NCBI GenBank assembly: GCA_025936115.1
Contig: JAICTZ010000020.1
Span: forward strand, 1-64,000
Source of the DNA: Polyangiaceae bacterium
Lineage (GTDB): Bacteria; Myxococcota_A; Polyangia; Polyangiales; Polyangiaceae
DNA length: 64,000 nt
Reading direction: 5' to 3'
Under the pieces are notes generated by a model that was not told where the DNA came from, made no database searches, and saw only the letters and a program-made list of their open reading frames with translations. Below are positions 37,748-44,807 of this stretch, in pieces (the first letter of the stretch is position 1; the number at the start of each line of letters is the position of its first letter). The translations under genes were made by a program, and so were the position numbers.

Positions 37748-38683
37748 TCAGCGCTTGGGCGGCTGCCGGCCCATCTGACGCAGGACCGCTTGCAGGTCCT
37801 CCCACACCTCACGCTTGGCAGGGGGGTTTCGGAGCAGGAACGCCGGGTGGAAGGTCGGCATCACCGGGACGCGACCGCCGTAGAGTTTCCAGCGGCCGCG
37901 CAAGCGCGTGATGCCTTCGGTGGTGCCGAAGAGGCCCTGCAGCGCGGTCGCGCCGAGCGCCACGATGACTTCCGGCGCCACGAGCTCGAGTTGCTCGCGC
38001 AGGTACGGCATGCAGGCGGCCATCTCCTCGGGCTCGGGCTTTCTATTGTTCGGTGGCCGGCATTTGACGATGTTGCAGACGTAGACTTCGTCGCGCGAAA
38101 AGCCCATCGCCTCGATCATGCGGTCGAGTAGCTGGCCGGCCTTGCCGACGAAGGGAAAGCCTTGCGCGTCTTCGTCGGCGCCGGGTCCCTCGCCCACGAA
38201 GCAAAGCCGCGAAGCTCCCGTGCCGCGCGCGAAGACGGTTTGTGTGCGCCCGGCGTGCAGCGCGCAGCGTGTGCAGGCGCGCACCGTCTCGGCCAGCACG
38301 TCGAGGCGGCGCAGCCGTTCGGCGGGTTCGAGCGCGACGTGCTTCGAGGCGGACGCTTCGGCGCCGTTTGCGATGGGCTCTTGGAGCAAGCTCGGCACAG
38401 GGGGCAGCGGCGCCGGAGCCGAGGGCGTGGGCTTGGCCGTCGCGACGGGCGGTGCCGGAGCGACGACGGGCGGTGCGGGACGCGGGACGGGCGGTGCGGG
38501 AGCCGCGACGGGTGCTGCCGTGGCTTCGACGCGCGGCGCGGCATGTTCGACGGGCGCGGCCGGACGCTCCGCGCGCGGCGTCCCGGCGGCCCCGCTCGCG
38601 ACGAGCCACTCGACATGCGCGCGCACGGCTCGTGCGAGCTCGGCGAGCTCGGCGCGGGGGTCGGGATCGGTCGCAGTGCTCAC
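37748..38683 (-). CDS. Family 4 (iron-sulfur) uracil-DNA glycosylase
   Basis: 311 residues. The first 115 residues include a Pro/Ala/Val-rich linker (APPVPRPAPPVVAPAPPVA type) not needed for activity. The catalytic domain, about 125-305, has the 4Fe-4S ligands CTRC, the later VKCRPPNNRKPEPEEMAAC pair, the active-site loop GEGPGADEDAQGFPFVGKAG and the leucine-loop His motif TFHPAFLLR. The enzyme removes uracil from DNA in base-excision repair. Start at the ATG of MSTATDPDP. It lies 34 bp upstream of the DUF2085 gene on the same strand. Confidence 0.93.
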   Translation of the reverse strand: MSTATDPDPRAELAELARAVRAHVEWLVASGAAGTPRAERPAAPVEHAAPRVEATAAPVAAPAPPVPRPAPPVVAPAPPVATAKPTPSAPAPLPPVPSLLQEPIANGAEASASKHVALEPAERLRRLDVLAETVRACTRCALHAGRTQTVFARGTGASRLCFVGEGPGADEDAQGFPFVGKAGQLLDRMIEAMGFSRDEVYVCNIVKCRPPNNRKPEPEEMAACMPYLREQLELVAPEVIVALGATALQGLFGTTEGITRLRGRWKLYGGRVPVMPTFHPAFLLRNPPAKREVWEDLQAVLRQMGRQPPKR

Positions 38684-38724
38684 GCGCGGTCGAGCCTAGC
38701 GCAACGAGCGAGCCCTGGCGCCGC

Positions 38725-39687
38725 TCAATGCTCGGCTTGCAAGAAGCGCTCGGCGTCGAGCGCTGCCATGCAGCCCGTGCCCGCCGCAGTGACGGCCTGG
38801 CGGTACGTCCAGTCGGCTACGTCGCCGGCTGCGAAGACGCCCGGAACGCTCGTGCGCGTCGACCCGAGCTCGATCTTCAAGTAGCCGTTCGGGTGCGTCT
38901 CGAGCTGGCCCTTGAAGAGGTCGGTCATGGGCGTGTGTCCAATCGCGACGAAGAGCGCACCCACGGGCAACGTCGAGACGCGGTCGCTCTTGAGATCACG
39001 GACGCGCAGGGCGGTGACGCGCTCCTCGGCGGGATCGAGCACTTCGTCGACGACGTGGCTCATGAGTAGCTTAATCTTCGGATTTTTGCGCACGCGCTCC
39101 TGCATGACGCGCGATGCGCGAAAGTCGTCGCGGCGATGGATCAAGGTCACCTTGCCGCAGAGCCCCGCGAGGTACGAGGCCTCCTCCATCGCCGTGTCGC
39201 CGCCGCCGACCACGGCGACGTCCTGACCGCGATAGAGCGCGCCGTCGCACACGGCACAAGCGCTCACACCCTTGTTCTTGAGTTTGTCCTCGCTCGGCAG
39301 GCCGATGTAATTCGCGCGCGCGCCCGTCGCCACGATGATCGTCTTGGCCAGGTGCAGCTCGTTCTCGTCTTCACCCACCCAGACCTTGAAGGGCCGTGAC
39401 GATAGATCGACCTTCTGGACGTCGCCTATTACGAGCTCGGCGCCCTGATGTTCGGCCTGTGCACGAAAGGCGCCCATGAGCTCCTGTCCCGACACCGACT
39501 TGGCGAAACCCGGATAGTTCTCGACGTCGGACGTGAACATGAGCTGACCGCCGGGGATGAGGCCGCCGGAGTTGAAGCCTTCGATGCAGAACGGTTTCAG
39601 GTTCGCGCGCGCGGCGTAGATGGCCGCGGTGAGACCCGCCGGGCCGGAGCCGATGATGAGGACGTTGTGCAGACGAGGCTCGGACAT
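38725..39687 (-). CDS. trxB: Thioredoxin reductase
   Basis: 320 residues, the standard low-Mr TrxB length, from the ATG at 39687 which has AGAAGGA at ideal distance; an in-frame ATG 24 nt upstream has none. FAD-binding GSGPAGLTAAIYAARA at residue 13, redox-active Cys144-Ala-Val-Cys147 (usual is CATC), NADPH-binding VVGGGDTAMEEASYLAG, and FAD motif GVFAAGDVADWTYRQAVTAAG near the C-terminus. It transfers electrons from NADPH to thioredoxin in the cytosol. Confidence 0.95.
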   Translation of the reverse strand: MSEPRLHNVLIIGSGPAGLTAAIYAARANLKPFCIEGFNSGGLIPGGQLMFTSDVENYPGFAKSVSGQELMGAFRAQAEHQGAELVIGDVQKVDLSSRPFKVWVGEDENELHLAKTIIVATGARANYIGLPSEDKLKNKGVSACAVCDGALYRGQDVAVVGGGDTAMEEASYLAGLCGKVTLIHRRDDFRASRVMQERVRKNPKIKLLMSHVVDEVLDPAEERVTALRVRDLKSDRVSTLPVGALFVAIGHTPMTDLFKGQLETHPNGYLKIELGSTRTSVPGVFAAGDVADWTYRQAVTAAGTGCMAALDAERFLQAEH

Positions 39688-39763
39688 GTTCGTTCCTTCT
39701 GATGTAGCCATGCGCGGGCCCTGCCGCCAGCGGCAGAGCCCTCCCCCGCTGATACGTTCTGCC

Positions 39764-41437
39764 TTACTCCTTGATAGGATTTGCCTTCAAGGCCGCTTTG
39801 CCGTCCTTCACGTAGACGCCGAACTTCACGCGTTTGGCGCCGTGGCGCTGGACGAGCGCGTCGCGGTTCTTGCGCAGGCGCTCGGCGAACTTTTCGTAGG
39901 TGAAGCCGTCGACCGTCTCACCGCACTGCTTCTTCGTTGCGACGAAGTCCCGGAAGACGTCGTGCCATTCGGATTCGTCGGCGGCGCCTGAGCCCCACTC
40001 GTTCAAGCCGCCCTCGGGCATCGTGGCTTCGAGGTGCGCGGCCGGAGCCGCCGGAGCCGCTGCGGGCGCCGCACCCGGCGGACGCGGCAAGCGGCGCGGC
40101 GCGCTTCCGGGGGGACTTGGCAGGGGACGCCCCGCGCCCTGCCCCGACGCCGCAGAGTTCATCGGCACCGAGACCGCCCCGCTCCCGGGCGCCGACGCCG
40201 CGCTGTCTTGCGCGTCGCCCGGCAAGCTGAAAGCGCTCATCACCGGCTGATCGGGGATGTCGCCGAGGACCTGCTTGAAATCGGCGGGACCACGCCGCGG
40301 GCCGCCGCCCTTGGCGAGCTGCTTGTCGACGCCGTCGTTCACGTCCGACGCAATCTTGCGGAACAACCCGCGGAAATGGCTCGGGGTGAGCTGCTCGATG
40401 GTCCCGGCCGCAAACTTGGCCGCTTCGAGCTTGAAGACGCGCAGCGGCCGCGTGTGCTCGAGAAAGCTGAACAGGATGCCGAGGCCGGCCGCGAGCACGG
40501 CGGCCAAGATGGCGAGCGGCAAGTTGCCTGCCTTCTTGTCCTTGTCGTCGGCTTTACTGAAGAAACCGAGCGGCCCCGAGACTGCAGCGGGCATTCGGGC
40601 CACGGCGTAGCCCGCGCCGAGCTGCCAGGCTTCACCGGGCAAGCGCGTGTACTGAACGGCGATCATCCCGCCGATCTCGCGGACGGCGCTGCGACCCTTC
40701 TCGCGGTAATCCTTGTCCTGCTCGAGATCGGTGAGGTCGCCCACGATGGCGTCGAGGTTCGCCGTGTTGAACTCCGCCGGCGAGGCCGCCGCAGCGCGCT
40801 GGCCGTTGGCGTAGAAAGCCACCGCAGCGCCCGTGCGCTGCGAGAGCTCGCGCGCGAAACGATCGTCGATCACGCGCGCGCCGACGATCGCTCCAGCCGG
40901 CATGGCCGCTAGATCGAACTCGACCGGCCGCGCCACGACGCGATACATGCGATCGAGCACGAGCGTATCGTCACGCACGTAGCCGTGAAGCGCGTCGGCG
41001 ACGACGGGATAGCCGCCGAGCTCGAAGTCCTCCATACCGCTCGCCTGCTCGTAGCCGACGTACGCCACGACGCGGCCGTTCTGATCGACCGCGAACACGG
41101 AATCGAAGCCGGCGTCCTTCGGAATTTGCGCACTGACGCGCTGGAGCGCCTGCGTGAGCTTGCCGCGCGCGTCTTCGGGAACTTTCGCTTCGGATTCGTT
41201 GGATTTTTGCAGGTATTTGGCGACGTCCGACTCGAGCGCGAACGGGATGAGCTGCGCGGAACGCTGGCGCGCGTCGTCGCGCAGGTACCAGGACACGACT
41301 TGCGCGTCCGCCGACAGGCCCTCGGCGCGCGCGCGCAAACCGGCGCGGTTGTACATGCTCGACGCGATGTGCAGCAGGAACAGGGACGCGCCGAACAGGA
41401 GCCCGAGCAGTACGTACCAGAAGCGCGAGAGGACCAT
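39764..41437 (-). CDS. MXAN_5187-like membrane sensor protein
   Basis: 557 residues. An N-terminal helix (FWYVLLGLLFGASLFLLHIA) and a second helix near residue 280 (LAILAAVLAAGLGILFSFLEH) enclose a periplasmic domain of about 250 residues with CACHE-like features (FDSVFAVDQNGRVVAYVGYE). After helix 2 comes a HAMP-like segment (LRVFKLEAAKFAAGTIEQL), a Pro/Ala/Gly linker, then a compact C-terminal domain of about 85 residues (FRDFVATKKQCGETVDGFTYEKF). From memory this end matches the myxobacterial family named MXAN_5187; its function is unknown. The start overlaps the upstream gene's stop by one base (TAATG). Confidence 0.75.
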   Translation of the reverse strand: MVLSRFWYVLLGLLFGASLFLLHIASSMYNRAGLRARAEGLSADAQVVSWYLRDDARQRSAQLIPFALESDVAKYLQKSNESEAKVPEDARGKLTQALQRVSAQIPKDAGFDSVFAVDQNGRVVAYVGYEQASGMEDFELGGYPVVADALHGYVRDDTLVLDRMYRVVARPVEFDLAAMPAGAIVGARVIDDRFARELSQRTGAAVAFYANGQRAAAASPAEFNTANLDAIVGDLTDLEQDKDYREKGRSAVREIGGMIAVQYTRLPGEAWQLGAGYAVARMPAAVSGPLGFFSKADDKDKKAGNLPLAILAAVLAAGLGILFSFLEHTRPLRVFKLEAAKFAAGTIEQLTPSHFRGLFRKIASDVNDGVDKQLAKGGGPRRGPADFKQVLGDIPDQPVMSAFSLPGDAQDSAASAPGSGAVSVPMNSAASGQGAGRPLPSPPGSAPRRLPRPPGAAPAAAPAAPAAHLEATMPEGGLNEWGSGAADESEWHDVFRDFVATKKQCGETVDGFTYEKFAERLRKNRDALVQRHGAKRVKFGVYVKDGKAALKANPIKE

Positions 41438-42264
41438 TACTTTTCTCCTCCCTGCTTCGCGTCGCTATCGGCCTCGCTCTTCGCCTTCTCTACTTCCGCT
41501 TTGTCCGCCGCCACGGCGGCCTTCTCGTCGGCGAGCTTGAGCGGCGTCTTCGAGAGATCGAGATCCGCGTCCTTGACCGTGACGGGCAGCGCCGGCCCGA
41601 TCTTCTTGCCGGCGAAGAACGCCTGCACGGTGTACTCACCCGGTTGTTCGACCGAAAGGGCAAAGTCGCCCTTCATCGAGGGATACGCGATGGCAGCGAC
41701 GTTCGGATCGCCCACCACCCACATCCTGAGGCTCGGCGCGAGCTCGTCGCGGATCTCGAAGACACCTGCGCCCGGGACGCTCCACTCCCGGGTCGCCCCG
41801 CGCACCGTGTCCGCCGGTTGGAACGTGGGGATGCTGACGCCGTGGAGGCGGTGCTTGAACGGATCGGTGTTCTGGAAGGTCAGTCGCGTACCCGGTGGGA
41901 CCACGATGGTGACGGGTGTCGTGCGGCCGCCGCCCACGCGCACGAGCACGGGGGGAGGCGCCTTCTGCGGCGCGGGCGCGAGCGCGGCGATGCAGATCTC
42001 CTTGGGGGCGTGGGGGAATAAGCGCCGGAACTCTGCTCGAACCGTCGCGACCGGCTCGCGAAACGAGTAACCGTGCTGCTTGGGATCGCGAGCTTCCGCC
42101 CACACCGGATTGAGAAGATTTCGGACGCCGTCGACGCGGCCGCGCAACCTGGCCGCCTCCGCCGAGGCCGGGACGAGCGCGGTGAGGAGAGCGACCCACC
42201 CGCACGCGCGTCCCCAGCGCGTTCCAGAGGTGGCCGGCAGGCGCTGGCCGAAGGGAGGTTTCAT
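41437..42264 (-). CDS. Exported protein with cupredoxin-like domain
   Basis: 275 residues from the ATG at 42264. A signal peptide ends VPASAEAA. The body has VTIVVPPGTRLTFQNTDPFKHRLHGV, by position about residues 116-142, where the NTDPFKHRLHG segment is where blue-copper-like proteins place their first His ligand. It continues with REWSVPGAGVFEIRDELAPSLRMWVVGDP and a carboxypeptidase-regulatory-like GDFALSVEQPGEYTVQAFFAG. The tail is Lys/Ala/Glu-rich and helical. Metal binding is possible but unproven. Co-transcribed with the MXAN_5187-like sensor, whose periplasmic domain it could serve. Downstream of a candidate terminator at 42316-42358. Confidence 0.72.
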   Translation of the reverse strand: MKPPFGQRLPATSGTRWGRACGWVALLTALVPASAEAARLRGRVDGVRNLLNPVWAEARDPKQHGYSFREPVATVRAEFRRLFPHAPKEICIAALAPAPQKAPPPVLVRVGGGRTTPVTIVVPPGTRLTFQNTDPFKHRLHGVSIPTFQPADTVRGATREWSVPGAGVFEIRDELAPSLRMWVVGDPNVAAIAYPSMKGDFALSVEQPGEYTVQAFFAGKKIGPALPVTVKDADLDLSKTPLKLADEKAAVAADKAEVEKAKSEADSDAKQGGEK

Positions 42265-42315
42265 GGCCGGCGAAAGTACCCGACCAGAGCGAGCGACGGA
42301 AGGGCGACCGGGCTC

Positions 42316-42358
42316 ACAAAACTCCAACGAGCCGTCGTGAGTGCGACAGCTCGTTGAG
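42316..42358 (-). terminator. Intrinsic terminator or attenuator
   Basis: Arms 42344-42358 and 42322-42337 pair over about 15 base pairs with one bulge and a six-base loop; on the minus strand the hairpin is followed directly by GAGTTTTG. It would end a minus-strand transcript 52 bases before the gene starting at 42264. Confidence 0.6.
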
Positions 42359-42556
42359 AGGGCTCCTTACCACGTTGAGTCGCGAGACTTTCTCTGTAGT
42401 CCGAACCCCTAGCATCGCTAGGTGGGAGGCTTGGCATCGCGGCTTCCGGCTTCCCGGTGAGCTATCCCGGGCCTAGCACTCCACCGCTCGTCGCCACCCG
42501 TTCGGTTGATATCAGGGATTCGTTACTACGCTCTCCCGAGCTCTGCAGAGGGAACC
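42316..42556 (-). ncRNA. Candidate structured RNA (rod-like, 6S-type shape) or attenuated leader
   Basis: About 240 nt between a strong promoter (42563-42592) and a terminator (42316-42358), with no reading frame. Four nested helices can be drawn: 42551-42556 with 42361-42366; 42525-42529 with 42396-42400; 42515-42522 with 42402-42408; 42479-42485 with 42421-42428. There is also a perfect small hairpin (CCTAGC/GCTAGG, 42408-42422), and the apex carries a CCCGG/CCGGG hairpin. This long rod with an internal bulge is the general shape of 6S RNA, but no 6S, SRP, RNase P or tmRNA signature was recognised by eye. It could instead be a regulatory leader for the cupredoxin-like gene. Confidence 0.4.
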
Positions 42557-42562
42557 TTCAGC

Positions 42563-42592
42563 ATCATATAAGTCAGCCGGGGCCCTAGTCAA
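42563..42592 (-). promoter_or_regulatory. Sigma-70-type promoter on the minus strand
   Basis: On the minus strand TTGACT (42592-42587) and TATGAT (42568-42563) are spaced 18 bases apart; an overlapping TATATG gives a 16-base spacing. Predicted start near 42556. It drives the candidate RNA and perhaps the downstream cupredoxin-like operon. Confidence 0.55.
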
Positions 42593-42728
42593 CGGCGGCC
42601 GGCCGGGCGGACAGCATCCGACTCGGGAGGCCGGATCGGGTTCGGAGGACCGCTGCCATGGCCTCGCATGCCCGCGCAACTCGTCCGAAAAGTGGGCCCC
42701 GGCCGAGGGTGTCTGCGACGTTCCGCCC

Positions 42729-44777
42729 ATGAGCGTCGTTCCTCTTGGGGGACTCTTCGGCCGATGCGCGCCGGGTACGATCGAAACCGCCAGCCCACGC
42801 TTCGTGCGGCTCTCCGACCTCGCGAATTTGGTTGCCGAGGCGGAGACGGCCGCGCTCCTGCCGGTGCTGATCGAGCCGCTCCGACCCGCCGACCGCGGCA
42901 AGCTCGCCGTCGTGCTCGAGGAGGCGATCGAGAGCGCACTCGAACGTCGGGGCGCTTGCCCGCCCGGCGTCGGCGCGGCGACGGATCTCGAGAGCTCGCT
43001 CGGTGATCAGCTTTATCGCGCGCGACTCGTCGAGGTCCGCGGACTTTGCTTGTTCCTCGCGAGCCTCGAAGGTGCGGCAACGCTCAGCGGCGCGCTCGAT
43101 GCCGAAGACAGCGCCGTGCTCCGCTTTTGGCTCGAGGCGGCGCGGACGCGTCCCGTGCGGCTCTTGCTGGACGAGAGCAATCGAGCGCTCGCTGCGTACG
43201 GAGCGCCCATCCCGCTTTCGGTGCTCGTGGAGTCGCCGCTGCGCGCGGGTGCGGTCACGAATGACGACCAACGGGCCGAAATGCCGCCGCACGTCGCGCC
43301 CGAGGTGGCGGCGAGCTCCGAAACCATGGAGCTTAGCGAGACGCCGCCTGCCGTCACGCCCGACGAGCCCCAACGAATCGCGACGCCAGGCGAGCCGCAC
43401 CTTGCCGGTGACATGGCAAGAGCGCTCATGCACGAGCTCACGCGCACGGCCGCGCCCAAGGGCATGCCGTTCGAGCCGGCACCGCCGTCTGCGTCAGGCG
43501 AGACGCCGATCGTACCTCCGGTTTTCGCCGACGAATCGCCGACGGTGCACGACGCGGGCCTCGACGTAGAGCTCGCTCCGACCTACGACGAAATCAGCGC
43601 GGTGCACGCCGTGGGTTCGCACCGAGACACGGCGCCCGACGACACCTTGTCGCCCGTCCCGTGCGAGGTGATCGCGAGTCACGCGACGGTGGTCCCGCCG
43701 CCCGCTGTCGAGCACGTGCCGAGCGAGCGCGTGAATATGGAGCCCGCGCCGAGCAACGCCGTCGAGTCCGTGCCGAGTGAGGCCGTGAACGACGAGCCCG
43801 TACCGAGCGATCCCGTGAACGACGAGCCCGCGCCGAGCGATCCCGTAGACGACGGAGCTCGCCCTGCGACCAGCGCCGAGCACACGGGCACTGCGCCAGA
43901 AGTACCCGGCGAAAACCCGCCGGCAGGACCGTTACATCCGGCGGCAGCCAACGACTGGCAGGCCTGGGTGCGCGATCTCGAAGCGGCGCGGGGACCGAAG
44001 CCGCTCGCCGTGGTCGAGCGCATGTTCGCGATGAGCTACGTGCCGCTCCGCGACGCGTACCTGCGCGGCATCGCGCCGCGCGAGGTCGGCGCCATTCTCG
44101 AGGGCTGGGCGCAAAGCTTCGCCAAGAGCTACCGCGAGGCGTTCGACGCCCTCCGCGTGCGCGGCAAGCGGCCGACGATGGTGCTCGACGTGCCGGAGGC
44201 GGCGCACCGCATCGGACGCTTGCACGGCGCCCGTTCGGTGCAGCTCCTGCTCGTCGACGGCCTGCGCTTCGATCTCGGCCTGCGCGTCGAGCTCGGCCTC
44301 CGCGCGCGGCTCGGGCGCGAGGTCGCGCTCACCGAGCGGCTGCTGCTCTGGTCGGCGCTGCCGTCCGACACGGCGACGCAGATCGAGCTCATCGGCCGTG
44401 GCGCCGAAGGCCTGCGCGAGCTCACGGGCTCGCCCGCGAGCGAAATCCCGGTCGCGCGCGGCCGCATGGCGAAGACGCCGCGCCGCATCAAGGCCGGTCA
44501 TCGTGAGCTCTTGAAGCTCGACCTCGTCGAGGCGCGGCTCTCGGAGCCGGGCGGCGCCGAGTCGCCGCGGCTCGACGCGCTCGGCGTCGAGGTGACGGAC
44601 GCCATCGCCGAGCTCTGCGAGAAATTGCCGCCCCGCACGCTACTGTTCGTGTTCGGCGACCACGGCTTCCGCCTCGAGCCGCGCGGCGAAGGCACGAGCG
44701 CGCTCGAGCAGGGCGGCGCGCGTCCCGAAGAAGTGCTCGTGCCCGCCTTCGCCTGGCTCGTGGGCGGCGTGCAGTAA
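42729..44777 (+). CDS. PglZ-like alkaline-phosphatase-superfamily protein with long acidic linker
   Basis: 682 residues. The N-terminal 160 residues are helical with no family recognised. Residues 190-405 are a disordered, Pro/Glu/Asp-rich linker containing five imperfect decads (VPSEAVNDEP, VPSDPVNDEP, APSDPVDDG). The C-terminal 260 residues resemble PglZ: VQLLLVDGLRFDLGL (metal-binding Asp region) at about 506, WSALPSDTATQIEL (the LPSxT-type nucleophile region) at about 540, LLFVFGDHGFRLEP (ADHGF-type metal site) at about 636 and GGARPEEVLVPAFAWLVGG at the end. PglZ occurs in BREX defence, yet none of the other BREX genes is here, so a defence role is not claimed. No strong ribosome site precedes the ATG. 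Confidence 0.68.
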   Translation: MSVVPLGGLFGRCAPGTIETASPRFVRLSDLANLVAEAETAALLPVLIEPLRPADRGKLAVVLEEAIESALERRGACPPGVGAATDLESSLGDQLYRARLVEVRGLCLFLASLEGAATLSGALDAEDSAVLRFWLEAARTRPVRLLLDESNRALAAYGAPIPLSVLVESPLRAGAVTNDDQRAEMPPHVAPEVAASSETMELSETPPAVTPDEPQRIATPGEPHLAGDMARALMHELTRTAAPKGMPFEPAPPSASGETPIVPPVFADESPTVHDAGLDVELAPTYDEISAVHAVGSHRDTAPDDTLSPVPCEVIASHATVVPPPAVEHVPSERVNMEPAPSNAVESVPSEAVNDEPVPSDPVNDEPAPSDPVDDGARPATSAEHTGTAPEVPGENPPAGPLHPAAANDWQAWVRDLEAARGPKPLAVVERMFAMSYVPLRDAYLRGIAPREVGAILEGWAQSFAKSYREAFDALRVRGKRPTMVLDVPEAAHRIGRLHGARSVQLLLVDGLRFDLGLRVELGLRARLGREVALTERLLLWSALPSDTATQIELIGRGAEGLRELTGSPASEIPVARGRMAKTPRRIKAGHRELLKLDLVEARLSEPGGAESPRLDALGVEVTDAIAELCEKLPPRTLLFVFGDHGFRLEPRGEGTSALEQGGARPEEVLVPAFAWLVGGVQ

Positions 44778-44807
44778 GCGCGGGCGCGAACCGACGCGCG
44801 CGAGCGC

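Noticed and set aside
42359..42586. Plus-strand RNA reading with an 8-bp terminal stem (42359-42366 with 42579-42586)
   Set aside because: The pairing is possible, but the promoter and the T-run terminator both point to the minus strand, and the stem would include the minus-strand promoter.
42729..44777. BREX or other phage-defence island call from the PglZ-like domain
   Set aside because: No brxC, pglX, brxA/B or brxL-like genes lie in the neighbourhood, so a defence system is not supported.
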